Origin: Vermamoeba vermiformis
Lineage: Eukaryota > Tubulinea > Echinamoebida
Assembly: GCA_045837725.1 (NCBI GenBank)
Contig: JBEWZL010000012.1
Coordinates: 62,001 to 126,000, forward strand
Length of the DNA: 64,000 bases
Direction: 5' to 3'
The notes under the pieces are model-generated. The model had not been told where the DNA came from. It did no database searches and saw only the letters and a program-made list of their open reading frames with translations. Positions within the stretch are counted from its first letter, which is position 1; every line of letters begins with the position of its first letter. A program made the position numbers and the translations under genes. Below, in pieces: positions 1 to 16,700 of the stretch.

Positions 1-5315
<5,315 letters not shown>

Positions 5316-7466
5316 ATGCTGCGCAACACATTAACATCGCTTTGTACAAAGTATAGATCCCGCACTTGGCACTGGATCCAGGTAATTAATAAATAAATAT
5401 TTTACAGATGAATGGCGATGCCTCTACTTACACTAGTTGGTAGATACAATTAAATAAATATTACGCCCATATTTAATAATTAATTTCATATTATTATTAT
5501 CATTTGCAGCAACGACGCCAATGCAGCAGTGCCCCAGCCAAGACTAGCATTACTGTCACTTTGCCAGGCTACATGCGCGCCAAAGATCTCGCCAAGAAGT
5601 TGCACACCGATGTCGAGGCTGTCACGCGCTACTGCAAGCAACACGGCCACACCTTTCGCAAGTCCAGCGAGCTGATCGTCGACTATGCCACCGCGCAGGC
5701 CCTGGCACGTGATCGCGGAATAACTGCGCACTACCACGAGCTAGACATCAGTCGGCGGGACTACTGGGCACGCGAGCACAATCAAGCGTCACGTGCTCGT
5801 CCGCTCGTAGTGCTGGTGATTGGTCGCGTGAACAGTGGCAAAACGACACTGCTGGATCTGCTGCGTCGGCGCGGAGGACTGCAGACCCAAATAGCCCCAC
5901 ACGAACCAGGGCTGATCACGCAGGAATATCACGCCTTCACCATCGAGCACCGCACTGACACACCTGTCACGTGGATTGACACGCCAGGACACCACGTGTT
6001 TCATTTGATGCGACAGCACGGTGTCTCGGTGGCAGACTGCGCACTGGTCCTGGTCGATGCACTGCGCGGAGTGGACGATGACACGTGTCACTGTCTGGAA
6101 CTGGCGCGCAGTCACTCGGTGCCAGTGCTGCTCGCCATCAACAAGTGCGACATTGCCACCGCACAGCAGATTGAACGCGTCTATCAACAGCTGCATCTGC
6201 GCGGATTCCTCAGCAAACACGTGACACGTGCCGCCAATCCCTTCAATCGCAGTTCAGTGCTGCAATCTCAAAGCAATCTCGAGGCCACGGAATATCTCCC
6301 CGCTCAGAACGATGACGTCGATCAGGGCCCTGTGATCGTGGGCGTGGTGGAAATTTCAGCAAAGACTGAAGAGAACGTCGATCGACTGTTGCACGCATTC
6401 AGTGAAGAGAGTCACGTGCTGCACGAGTGCATGAAGCCGAGTAAGTGATGCAGCAGTTCTGTGTGCCCCTACAGCCCTACTAACCGCTACACCAGTGCAC
6501 GAGCGGAGTGACGAGAGCGAAGGCACGCTGTTGGAGTCCATGAACTCCGCGCAACACGGACAGAACTTGCACGTGCTCGCGCATTGGGGTCAGTTCAATC
6601 TGCACCAACACGTGCTCGCTGGCTTCTACCTCGGCAAGGTCAAGCAGATCTACGTGTGCGACAATCACGTGCGTCACAGCAGTGCCAGCATGCCACCACT
6701 CGACTCCTCCGCGCACGTGAATCACTTCCAGGCCCTGCAGTTCCGTGCCGTGGAGCGAGTAGAGCCTGGCCGTGCAGCGTGGCTCGTGACCACACGCCTC
6801 AACTCGCTCGTGTCCGCAGACGAGTACTTGTTGCCGCCGCCAGGTGTGGGCGTGTTTCAGCGACCCAAAGCAGTGCTCGAACAGGTGCTCGAACAGCGAC
6901 TGCTCGAACTCACCTATCATCAGCGCGTGCAAGCTGGACTCGCGCCTGCACCGCAACACCGCCCTGCTGGCACGAGTCAGTCTGTGACAGGTGTCACGGG
7001 GGTGTCAGCAGCCACCGTCAAAGCGAGTGCCGCGAGGTCAGCTGCGAAGAAGAGCACCAAAAAGAGCAAGAAGAGCGCTACTACTACTAGTGTCCCAGCA
7101 CCTCGTCGCGTGTCGGTGATCCTCAAGTGCGACACATTCAATCGCTTGGAGGCGCTCAGTCACGCGTGCAGAGAGCTCCAAGCACTGCACAACATTCAAG
7201 TGCGAGTCTTGCGTGCCTCGATCGGTGACGTCACCCCAACGGACATGTTTCATGCGCAAGTCGCAATTGAAGCGAGTCAAGAAGAGGGCAAAGAGCTCAA
7301 CTCCTTCCCGCTGTACTGTTTCAATGTCGATGTGAATCCATCCGTCAAGGGTTGGTTAGCAAAAAACCCAAAAATGAAACAAAAAATCGTTATCAAACGA
7401 TTCGATGTATTTAGTGACATAGTCGAAGATATTAAACAATCGACAGAGCTAATGCAGTCGGATTAA
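5316..7466 (+). CDS. MTIF2: Mitochondrial translation initiation factor IF-2 (short form)
   Basis: GTPase that places initiator tRNA on the mitochondrial ribosome. Exons 5316-5381, 5510-6440, 6496-7466 give 655 aa. Exon 1 alone encodes a 22-residue Arg/Ser/Thr-rich leader (MLRNTLTSLCTKYRSRTWHW) typical of mitochondrial import. Then come an IF2-N-like segment (LPGYMRAKDLAKKLHTDVEA), G1 GRVNSGKT, G3 DTPGHH, G4 NKCD and G5 SAKTEENVD, then the domain-2 beta barrel. A Lys/Ser/Ala linker precedes domain 3 (VILKCDTFNRLEAL to FNVDVNPSVK). The frame stops right after domain 3 (VFSDIVEDIKQ, then about 10 residues), so the C-terminal fMet-tRNA-binding domain of normal IF2 is absent. G1 also has Ser where IF2 normally has His before GKT. 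Start chosen for the targeting peptide and phase-0 splice. Confidence 0.88.
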
Positions 7467-7737
7467 CCAAACAGGCAGATCCGACAAACGTGCGTGTTCA
7501 ACCTCTAAATTCTTATTATTGCCATAACCGATTCATCGAGAAGGGTTCCCCACGGAGTTTATGAAGAGACACGTGGATTGATCACGTGATCGAACATACA
7601 AATAAGAAAAAATTTCGTCGTTCAATTTCAATCCCAATTCAAAACATTACAACCACACGACCCCTCTTGTATTTTATTGTGTATACTCCTTCTTTTTGTA
7701 TATTTTTTTATTCCTCCTTGTATAGAACCAATCAACA

Positions 7738-8374
7738 ATGAACTCCGACAAACAAACAGCCCCCACTCAGTGCGCTAATGGATGTGGATTCTTCGGGTAT
7801 GTTCGCTAGGGTTGAATTTGCGTATTTACTCATCGACTAACTTGAAAACAATAGTAATCCAGTCACCGAAAACTACTGCTCCAAGTGCTACAAGGAAAAA
7901 CAACAAAAAGAGGCCAAGAAAAATCCGACCATAGCCGATATGGGTGGTAAGTCTTGCGAGACCTTCACCGATTATAAAATAGCTGCCATTTAATGACCAT
8001 GAATATTGCAAACATTCAAATTTTCCATCAAATGTATTTATCGCGCCCAGTTTCGGTTTAATTAACGTTTCAATTTTGAAGATGTGAAGAAAAGCGAGCC
8101 TCAACCCATTGCCCAACCCAAGCCAGTAATTAGTACACCTACAGAAGGTTCTCCTGCATCTCCTTCTCGCGTCCTTGGTGAGGCGAAGAAGTGTGCCAAA
8201 TGCAGCAAGCGCGTAGGTCTGTTGGGCTTCGACTGTCACTGCGGCGACATCTTCTGCGCCAAGCACCGCAATCCCACGGAACACGCGTGCGGCTATGATT
8301 ATCAGTCGGAGAGTCGCAAGCAGCTTGAAAAAGCCAATCCTCAAGTCATTTCCTCCAAAATGGAGAGGATATAA
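7738..8374 (+). CDS. A20/AN1 zinc-finger protein (ZFAND5/6, stress-associated protein family)
   Basis: Exons 7738-7796, 7855-7946, 8082-8374 give 147 aa. The N-terminus carries an A20 finger (CANGCGFFG then NYCSKCYKE), split by the first intron. A Pro/Ser linker leads to a C-terminal AN1 finger (KKCAKCSKRVGLLGFDCHCG, CAKHR, HACGYDY). Length, order and spacing match the A20-AN1 family, whose members bind ubiquitin through A20 and link to stress responses and proteasomal turnover. The short introns follow the local GTATGT/GTAAGT to AG pattern. MTIF2 ends 271 bp upstream in the same direction. Identification is firm at family level; the exact orthologue is open. Confidence 0.9.
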
Positions 8375-8754
8375 ATCCAATACACCACTCAATACAAACC
8401 TACCCTGAATACCCTGCCCCACCTGCACCTGCATGCGCGAGTGCACATCGAAGTTACCCACGCTTCGTTTCACATTCACTTGTCGGAACGAAAACACGCC
8501 ATTTTCTGTATGCTAACCCATTGTAAATATTGTGAATTACCCAGCCTTTTAATCATACATAATAAATACCAGTTATTATAATATTCCGGCTTCATGCAAT
8601 CTCGAAATTATTTAATTTCACTTCGCTTGTCGAATTTTCCCTTCAAAATTTTAAATCACAAACAGACGTATAAGTCTGGTAGAAACACGCAAATACTAAT
8701 GTAGCATATTTATATACTGAGAGTACACACGTGAAGATATTTTACGAAGCGAGT
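8375..8754. other. Intergenic spacer (3' UTR plus promoter)
   Basis: AT-rich 380 bp between the A20/AN1 gene and the SECp43-like gene. An AATAAA-like element (cataataaatacc, about 8560) could be the poly(A) signal. No gene seen. Confidence 0.45.
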
Positions 8755-9845
8755 ATGGATCAACAAACTAAAACGCTGTGGATGGTAATTTACTACATCA
8801 TCGCGGAAGATATTTATTTTGTAACTAATTAATTTTGTATTCAGGGTAAGTGTAGACCAAAGCAAATGATTGGTGGTTAAATTTAATGCGCAGGCAACAT
8901 CGAATCTTTCATGGATGAGTCCTTTGTTGTTGTAAGGTTTGATTATTATTAATCTCGTGTTCACAATTATGACCTCATTAAGTGGGTACTAATCGCTGAC
9001 ACTAGGGGCTGTACTCCAGTCGCGGCATCCAGGTCAACAGCGTGAAGATAGTGCGCAATGCCGCCAATCCTACGGGCATGTCTTACGCCTTTGTGGACTT
9101 TTTGGATCGCGCGACGGCAGAGAGGACGCTGAACACACTGAACAACACGCCGCACGGGGCTGGCAGCAGCGGCACCTTTCGTCTCAACTGGGCCACGCAC
9201 TCTGCAGGCCCGCGCGTGCCTGGCATGCCACCGAGTGCCGAGTACAGCATGTACGTGGGGGACCTGGGCCCGAGTGTGACTGACGCCGTGCTGGCGGGGG
9301 CATTCAATCGCTACCGTTCAGTGAAAAGTGCGCGCGTGGTGATGGATCACAGCACGGGTGTGAGCAAGGGCTTTGGCTTTGTGAAGTTCACGAGCGAAGA
9401 GGAGCTGAATCGAGCCCTGGTTGAGATGCAGGGACAGCTGATTGGCGAGCGGACGGTGCGTGTCTCACCTGCACTGCCGCGCGATGTCAATGCTGCACCT
9501 GCCATGACACCTGTCAATCCCGCACCCATGCCGCACTGGTCGCCGTACCCCGCGAGCTACAATTACGGCAATTACTACCACACTGCCAATTATGGCTATT
9601 ATCCCGAGCAGTACGGCTATACGCCCAATTATGGTTATGCGCCCTATTACAACAGTCACGTGCCTGTCCCTTCGACTGCTAATTATAGCAATGGCAGCGA
9701 GGCAGCGAGCAGTGCAGTGCCCGATTTGGCAAGTGACGTGTCACACGCGCCATTCAACGTGCAGCAGGACAATGCGCGCTATGTCACGCAACAGCTGCAC
9801 GTGATCACGCGGTACTACTCGCGACCACGTGTCACTTCGCAGTAG
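8755..9845 (+). CDS. TRNAU1AP: SECp43 (tRNA-Sec associated protein 1)-like two-RRM protein, with a 1-nt microexon
   Basis: Exons 8755-8784, 8845 (single G), 8894-8931, 9006-9845 give 302 aa. RRM1 begins LWMGNIESFMDESF and continues SVKIVRN and YAFVDF. RRM2 has SMYVGDLGPSVTD and KGFGFVKFTSEEE. A Tyr/Asn/Pro-rich tail (NYGYYPEQYGYTPNYGY) follows, as in animal SECp43. The order and an ungapped match to SECp43 through the first 40 residues are why I prefer this over TIA-1/Nam8 relatives. SECp43 assists selenocysteine tRNA methylation and UGA recoding, which would imply selenoproteins in this organism (inference). Without the one-base exon the frame is lost. The 3' end converges on the ribosome recycling factor gene, 129 bp away. 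Confidence 0.78.
8845..8845 (+). other. Candidate one-nucleotide microexon
   Basis: A single G lies between a strong acceptor (ttttgtattcag) and a strong donor (gtaagtgtag). It joins ATG (end of exon 1, 8784) to GC (start of exon 3, 8894) and makes the Gly codon of the LWMG motif of RRM1. The flanking introns are 8785-8844 and 8846-8893. Confidence 0.72.
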
Positions 9846-9974
9846 GCTGTTTGACACGTGTCACCTGTACATAGCAATAAATGTTCCGGTAAATAATCGC
9901 AATGATTGGGTTTATAAACAGGGTGCATAGCGAACTAATATTTCACCGAGCTGATTCTGCGGCTAAAAATAGTC

Positions 9975-10836
9975 TCAAGCCTTCATAATGTCCTTCTGCT
10001 TGGTCTGACCGAGGGTGTCCAATTTCTTAATATAGTCATCGTGTATCTTTTGCACTTCTTTCTCCACGCGCTTGGCATCGTCCTCGGGCAGTTTCAGACC
10101 TTTCAGCTCGCTCAGCGTGTCTTTGCGCACTGTGCGCACTTGCAGCTTGCCCTGGTAGAGAGCGGTCAGTGCACAGAGCTATTACTATATTAGGCAATCA
10201 CGTACATTCTCCACGGCCTTGGTTGCCATTTTAATCAATCCTTCGCGGAATTCTTTTGTGGGCCTGTCAAACAGCGGTCAGCAGCGATGACACGTGTCAC
10301 GGAGAGGACAGCACTTACTTGGGCACGGGCACGACGATCGAGCGGCCCTCGAGCTGCGCATTGAGTGCGAAGGGTCCTTGACTGCTCTGAATGGCTGCCA
10401 CCAGCTCAGCTGTCGCACTCGGATCGTACGCTGTCACCACCAGCGCTGTCGCATCGCGCACGTGCAGCTGTGCCAATGAGCGCAGAGGCTCGCCGTTGAC
10501 GTACACGTGATCTACCAGGGCAGGATCAGCGCGTCCAATGCGCAGTCCCGCGAGTTCTTTGCTGACGGCTTTGACCACCTCCTCCATCTGTGCGCGCGTG
10601 GCATCGAGATCGAGTTCATCGCCTGCCTCTTCAGCTGCAGGGGCCTTATTCTTGCCCTTGCTAGTGTCGTTGCTCTTGCCCTTGTTGTTCTTGCCTGCGC
10701 GGGGCCAGATCGAGCTGCGTGCTTCGGTGAGCAATGCGCGCGATTGGTGGCTTTGAATGCGCAACAAAGCACGGGATTTAGTGCGTATAACATGGGCATT
10801 AATTGGTCGCAGTGCCGACTGCGTGGGAGCAACGAG
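9975..10836 (-). CDS. MRRF: Mitochondrial ribosome recycling factor (start exon unresolved)
   Basis: Splits post-termination ribosomes with EF-G2 in mitochondria. Exons (minus): 10836-10319, 10263-10206, 10151-9975; stop at 9975-9977. The N-terminal part is basic and Ser/Ala-rich, as expected for import. RRF features follow: ATRAQMEEVVKAVSKELAGL, RIGRADPALVDHVYVNG, LVVTAYDPSA, IVVPVPKPTKEFREGLIK, RTVRKDTLSEL and the closing helix DDYIKKLDTLGQ. The last helix, which forms the RRF stalk, is complete. An acceptor-like ccaccag precedes 10836 and no in-frame ATG lies before the RRF domain, so one more 5' exon is likely in the AT-rich DNA upstream; it was not found. Confidence 0.85.
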
Positions 10837-12047
10837 CTGGTGGAAATGAGTGAGATCCAGATAAAAATTAATTCAAATTTGAGTGCCTAATTTATAAAGT
10901 ATTTTCTCAATAATTATTATGATATTAATATTCGCATAATTTTTAAAAACAAGAGGGACGATTATTGACAACATTTATATGATGATAAAAGTGACATTGC
11001 TTTTTGATAGAAGAAAGTTACCGAAGCAGGGCGGCACTTCGTGACAAACGCTGCAAGACGTGTTAACATATTGACTGTTCAATAGTTGTTCATAAGGTAA
11101 AAATAAAATTGTTGTTTGTACAAATAGAAAATCAGGGGCACGAAATTTCAAGAATTCTCAACTTCTTTTGTACCGCCCTTGCGTTCAACAATTTGGAGCA
11201 CTGGAAGCTGTTACCGTCCATCATAGAAACGCCTACCATTTGTTAGAGAGGCGATTCCATATATGGTTGATATATCAGAGTGTCCTGTTGTATGAGGATT
11301 GTTTACGTCTTGGACTGTTACAGAAGCTGATGCACTTAACAAAAGTCCTTTTGCTAACCGTTATTTAAACACAACTGATTCTTAGCTCAAAGTATATCTT
11401 AGTATTAAAAAGAATGACAACTTCAAGCCGGTTTAGTGTAACAAAGAGTGAAGCTAGGTTTTTTTCTGCATCTGTGGAGTTTCTGGGGTGCTTTCTTACT
11501 GTAACGTTTAATTCTAGGTAGTCATTAGGCCAAAAAGCCAGGCCCCAACATGCTACGTTTGATGATTACCAATCCCACACTAACCCATGGCAGAAAGGAA
11601 AAGTTCTTTGAAGAAAGAAATTGCACCAGTGGTGCTTAGCAAGGTACGTCCCTCCTCATTAAGATCACGAATGGGGACCCAATGGGTTTGAGTAGGAGGA
11701 TGGCTAATCCAGTGGGATGACATAGCCACCAAGGAGAGGTCCAGCCTGGCTAAGTTAACTGTAAACGCTCAAATAAAATTGAAGTTGTTCCTCTGGCAGA
11801 CATCCTGTCCGCCAAAAATTTTTCATCCATTGGTGGACATTGCGTCCATCCAGGGTTGCTACGTAGACGCGTCCACTGATGTTAGTAATTGACCAACTTA
11901 TACCAAACGTTGCCATTAGCACTAACGGACCCAAGAAGTACTACTATTGTCATCAGGAGGCTTTGGGCTAGCCGCTGGAAGCTGAAAATGTCATTGTTCT
12001 GCAAGAACTTAAGTACTAGAACATTGTTCTATATGCTGCAAAACCAT

Positions 12048-12254
12048 TTAAACTTTGGAAATACCTAGAACTATCACTATATAACAAGAAGATATAGTAA
12101 TCGCAAAGATATTGTAGTGACAGCAATTGCCAACTTCCAAAAATTGTTGCATCATCCGTACAACATATGTTGGTCCAGCACGGTGGAAAACCTTTTTATA
12201 TGAAGGAATATGCTTAACCACATACATGGCATTTAGAAATCCTATTAAAAACAT
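12048..12254 (-). mobile_element. Possible piggyBac-type transposase fragment
   Basis: A 68-codon frame reads YKKVFHRAGPTYVVRMMQQF then LEVGNCCHYNIFA. Its layout recalls the DDE region of piggyBac transposases, where G-x-x-VV leads to a short spacer and a Y/F-x-DNF motif; here the DNF is not intact (NIFAI). No full transposase, terminal repeats or TTAA target duplications were found, so this is a scrap at best. Random similarity is possible. Confidence 0.3.
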
Positions 12255-12379
12255 CTACTGTATGTCGGATGTGAGTCCATGGGGACACCAAAGTTCTGGT
12301 GAAGTTCTTCTCAGAACATCGTGATTTTCACCCTCCAAAGAACCAATGCACAATGGCCACAGAGGAAGATGGCCAGTCC

Positions 12380-12605
12380 GCTAGGCTCAGCTATCCGGAA
12401 CGTTTCGGCTATCCGGAGGCAGGTGGTGGAAACTTGGGTTGGCAACCACACAGAAGTCCCAGGTTCAAATCCCAGCAGGCATACCTGATTTTTATTTATT
12501 TGTATGGCTCAGTACCTGCTCAAGGTGGACTGAAACTGTCAACCACACTGACGTCATGGGTTCAAATCCAGTGGGTAGCATTTATTTTTATCCACCTAGT
12601 TGCAT
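12380..12605 (+). repeat. tRNA-derived SINE-like element (two Pol III B-box-like motifs)
   Basis: Two GGTTCAAATCC motifs (about 12462-12472 and 12559-12569) match the Pol III internal B box exactly. Upstream of the second, TGGCTCAGTACC at 12505-12516 matches an A box at tRNA-like spacing. Neither copy folds into a good cloverleaf: T-stem pairs are broken and the acceptor ends do not match, so these are not working tRNA genes. A tRNA-derived SINE, possibly dimeric, is the simplest reading. Confidence 0.55.
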
Positions 12606-13039
12606 GATCTTTGTTGCTTTTTCAGCTAGTAGGTCATAATTGAAGGAACAATGGTTACTTAGTGCACTATCCATGAGTTGTGATTCTTGTGCATTGCCTG
12701 GCAAGGCACCCAAAGCAAAAGGATGTTCATGATGCAAACTAAACTTAATATCTGGTAGTGTTTACTGGCCTGCCAGGGGTGGTCCAGCCTGGTAAGTTTG
12801 CATACTCCCCTTCATCAACAACTGACTACCAACCATCTGAGTTGTGCACTTTCGGAGTGAGAGGACTTTTCAAATTTTTTTTTGAATCCCCAGTTGTAAA
12901 CCTCTTGCAGGCAACATCATTTTGAGGACAGTTGTTCATTTTTTCCAAGCAATGATTTGATGGTTGCCAGAATATTGGTTTAACACTCGTGATGACTAGA
13001 TTACAATTTATTATTAACAGTGCTACAATGTGAGTATTA

Positions 13040-14548
13040 TTATTGTTCGGTTTTGTCTGCTTTGGGCTCTTCAAGTTGTGCCAGGGCCTCGCTTAAATTG
13101 ATGACCGTGTCCTGGTACAGTACATTAGCACGGATTGGGCTATATTAACGCGAATCTAACTTACGCGCTTGTTCCGCAGCAGCAGAGCTTTGCACAGCTC
13201 ATCGAAGCTGGCTTTCAAGTGCTCCACAACAGTGGCCAGATCTGCTTCCTTGGCGAGGTTTGAGCCTGGCATTTGTTGCAAAAATTCTGGCAAAGGTACT
13301 TGATGGTGCTGATGCAGACTTACTATATTAGGCAATATATTCTTGCCCGTGGGCTGCTGCATCATAATCTTGAGCTGATCGACGAGTTCGTATTCACTGA
13401 AACACTTCACCAGAGCACGTGCGCGCTCCACGTGATCGTTCTCTTGCGACACCACGCGCAGTTGTTCGCGCTCGCGCTTGTTCTCTTCGAAGATGTAGCG
13501 CTCCTCCTTGCACCAGGTGGTGAGCTCGGTCAAGTAGGCGTGTATGTCCTCGAACTGACTGTAGGCCAGGCCGTACATCTGTTTGTGTTGCTCGAGCAGC
13601 ACCACGAGCAGATCCAGCACGTCAAAGTTGAGTCGTTCGCGAATCTCTTCGCAGCCGAGTTGCAGTTGATGCGCGCACTCGTCGTAGGCACGCTTGAGCT
13701 TGACGCGCTCCTTCTCAGCCGCGAACAGCTTGACGAGGTCCTGCTTCTTCTGCAGTGCTTCGAGCTTGCTGAGTATCGCGCTGTACTCCACCGCGGCCTT
13801 GTCGTAGCGCTTCTTGAGCTGTTTGACCTCGTGAATGTCGTGCTTGATCAGCACTGACAGTGGCTGCAGCACCTTCTCGTCGAGCTTGCCGTTGTGTTCC
13901 TGACGAATCTCCGTGCAGTCGCGATAAATTTCTGCAAACTTTCCCACGGCGAGCAAGTAGCCGCTCTCGCTCGTGTGCTTCTCCCACAACTGCCCGCTGC
14001 TCTCGGGGGCACTGCTCGCGGCATTGGAGTGGGTGCTGAGACGAGGACTGCTGTTGGGACCCTCGGCACCGCTGTTGCTCTCGCTCTCTGGATCCGCATT
14101 CGCTTCGGACAGCGAGGAGAGGGCGCGCGCAAAGTTGGTCTCTTCTTTAATATAGGCCTCGCCCCGCTCTAGACTCGCTTGTCCTTGTTTCAATGTCGCG
14201 GCCAATGCATCCCTGACATCTTCAATGTACTGTCGCAGCGAGGGTCAGAATTAATACCGGTGTGTCAGATCGGATTTACTTGGCCGTTTAAAATAATTAT
14301 TTATCGAAGCTGATGTCAAGAAGAATAATGATACATAATTTCGATATTAATCAGGAACATCGCAAATAAGAATCTAAATTGAATTGGAATTTAGATGGAC
14401 CTGAAAATCAATCGATTGAAAATCTTCTGGCAGTATTATAATGCAGTACCTTATATAAATCACGAAGCTCTGGAATCTCTTGCGTGTTTTTTTGTTGTCC
14501 AGTCGACGATTTGATTTTATCTAAAAACTGCTTCACTTTGCTGCCCAT
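13040..14548 (-). CDS. BAR-domain protein
   Basis: Exons (minus): 14548-14450, 14229-13165, 13111-13040; 411 aa. It starts MGSKVKQFLDKIKSSTGQQ, an amphipathic N-terminal helix as in membrane-bending BAR proteins. A long, strongly charged helical region follows: KFAEIYRDCTEIRQEHNGKL, LIKHDIHEVKQLKKRYDKAA, LEALQKKQDLVKLFAAEKER, then LLVVLLEQHKQMYGLAYSQF and YLTELTTWCKEER. The order of three long helices matches classical BAR dimers of the ACAP/APPL/arfaptin sort. A Ser/Asn/Glu-rich insert (about residues 60-90) lies between the first helix and the core. No PH, SH3 or ArfGAP domain follows, so it is a BAR-only type. Likely role: sensing or forming membrane curvature in trafficking. Confidence 0.78.
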
Positions 14549-14876
14549 CTTGATGCGGTTGGTGTGTTACAATAACTAGTTTGTTAAATAGTCATAAATA
14601 CAAAATAAATAACGTTCTTTTGCAGTACTGTTGCAGTGAACCAATTGATTAATTGTTTTATTGGCAGCGATGGTTTTTGTTGGCCAAAGATTCGATTTCT
14701 ATTTTTGGCAAAACGGTCCGTGCGCTGATTGGCCGAGTAACTTCTGTGCAGAGTGCTGGTGACATCATCGGCTCTCTTACGGTCCTCGCTTTGACAGGTG
14801 TCACGATACTATCAGACAGTCACTTGCCTTTTAAGGCAATGCAGCCGCGAGCAAGAATACAGTGCAGTGACACGTG

Positions 14877-14882
14877 TCAAAT
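14877..14882 (-). promoter_or_regulatory. Example TGACACGTGTCA palindrome overlapping a stop codon
   Basis: The DOLK stop TGA is the first base triplet of a TTTGACACGTGTCA word that runs into the 3' flank (about 14868-14881). Similar words abut the stops of BCS1 (CACGTGATTGA) and the membrane-protein gene (GCACGTGACTGA). Described as a repeated word, not as a proven regulatory site. Confidence 0.5.
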
Positions 14883-16700
14883 GGTAGTCGCTGAGGTGAG
14901 CAGTGTCCAGTAGAGCAGTGGCAGCACGAGATTGTCAATCTGCGTGGTGATTGCTTCAGTGAACACCACCAGCACTGCAGACACGAGCACGTGATCGACT
15001 GTGCCACCGACCAGGGCACACATCACGTGATCGACACTCACCAGGGCCAGCAGTGCTGCAAATGAGCCCTCGAGTGACTTGCGCTGTGGACTGAGTGGTG
15101 CGCACAGAGCCCTGGTAGAGAGCACGTGACTCCAGCGCACACGACCATATTTGGAACCGAACCAACTGGCAGCAGTGTCCGCGACATCGAGCACGAGCAG
15201 TCCTGCTGTCAACACGCGTGCTGTCGCCGCTGCAGACACGAGTGACAGCTGCAAAGATCCAGTGAGCACGTGACTGAGTGTCACAGGCCCCAACAGCCCA
15301 CCAATCAGCGCCAAGTGCGAGTACACGATTGGTCCTGCGCGGTCAGTGTCGGTCAACAGCGGGTCAAAGTGCGCGGAGATTGAATCTCCGAACAGGAGAT
15401 GATGCACACGGAGATACTCGACCAGGGCACCGAGACCGAGGACGAGGGGATAAGCGACCAATAAGAGCGCGTGGATGACGAGCACGTGACTGGCACTGAG
15501 CACGTGACTGGTGGTGAGCAGCAGTGGGGGCCAGAACATGAGCAGTGAGAGCACGTGATACCACTTGCGCACTCGTGTGACACGTGATCGATCGGTGGAG
15601 GGGCTGGCACGTGACACCAACCAGATGCTGATCAGCAACAGCACTGCCCAATATAGAAAGAGTGCCACCAGTGCCGTCAGCGGTGACGTAGATTGCGGAG
15701 GTGACTGTTTGACACCTGTCACTTCGATGACTGACAGAGGCGCCAAAAAGACTGCGCGGCCAATGAGAAGCAAGTGTCCCAAAAAGGAAATGATCGACAC
15801 GGCAATGAATGCGCGCGAGTGTGACACGTGTCGAGCGAGCAACCACGTGACAGACAGCGAGAGGAGCACGTGACTCAGTCCGTAGCGCAGTATGACACTC
15901 ACCAGGGCACTGAGCATGTGGTCGAAAAGTGTCTCGTTCAGTGAAAGCGGATACTGCGCAGTGAGCAGATTGCCAAATATAGTACTCATCGTGGTGGTCA
16001 CGATGCGTTCAGTGAATGGCTGATCAGTGACGACAGTGCAGGGTCCGAGTGAGTGCGGTGTGTCGTGCCAGCACCACAGCCACGTGATCAGTGTGCCACC
16101 GAGCTGTGCCAGCGTGATGACCTCGCCCCACGTGACACTGCGCGGCACTGACACGTACAGCCAGTACGCGATGAGCAGCGCGAGACACAGCGTGGTCAGA
16201 GGTGTGGTCAGATGTGTGGTCAGAGGTATTGGCAACCAGTACGCAGCGAGTGCGCACTCTACCAGGGCCAGCAGCAGACCACTCAGCCCGCGCACAGCAC
16301 CGATCAGCACCGCACTGCTCCCCACACTCGCGAGCCACGCACTGAACACGAGTGTATTGGCTGGGTTGTGTATGTGTAGTGTAGCGAATACGAGGGGCAT
16401 TATACTGCTGCACAGGAGCACACCTCCGCGATGTTCGATCTGCAGGGGATTTTCTCTGCAGTAATTTTAATAATGTAAATACCATGCAAACTATTATGGA
16501 TATTACCTCAAGCGCTTAAATCGATCAATTGCTGAATTTTTCGTGTCAAACAGCGGTGACAGAACAATATTGTGGATCACAGCCTGAACGAGCACAAGAA
16601 GATGTGCACGCGTTGCATATCCATGGTAACTCGTACTGTATAGAGCATACGAACAAATGAGCAACGCTAACAACCCCTCGTAGGTGAATGGTGGCTGCAT
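14877..16700 (-). CDS. DOLK: Dolichol kinase
   Basis: CTP-dependent ER enzyme that phosphorylates dolichol for N-glycosylation. Exons (minus): 16700-16507 and 16455-14877; 590 aa. The protein is almost entirely hydrophobic, with well over ten predicted membrane segments. Family hallmarks near the C-terminus: RKWYHVLSLLMF (the RK-x-H motif), VADTAASWFGSKYGRVRW and KSLEGSFAA (CTP-binding region of dolichol and phytol kinases), and EAITTQIDNLVLPLLYW. Length is near that of animal DOLK (about 540 aa). The stop codon TGA is part of a TTTGACACGTGTCA word. It shares a 222-bp divergent spacer with the membrane-protein gene at 16923. Confidence 0.87.

Larger units (their letters stand above)
10837..13039. 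other. Gene-free island with repeat-derived sequence
   Basis: About 2.2 kb without a convincing host gene, lacking the palindromic words that crowd both sides. The first 250 bp should hold the 5' exon and promoter of the recycling-factor gene. The rest is moderately AT-rich and holds a SINE-like tRNA-derived stretch (about 12400-12600) and a possible DNA-transposon scrap (12048-12254, minus). A short open frame at 11168-11368 has no recognisable similarity. Confidence 0.6.

Noticed and set aside
12421-12569. Functional tRNA genes
   Set aside because: B boxes are exact but T stems and acceptor stems do not pair, so these are SINE-like remnants.
13273-13857. 194-codon plus-strand frame opposite the BAR gene
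   Set aside because: Mirror of the charged BAR helices; no start context, no domain.
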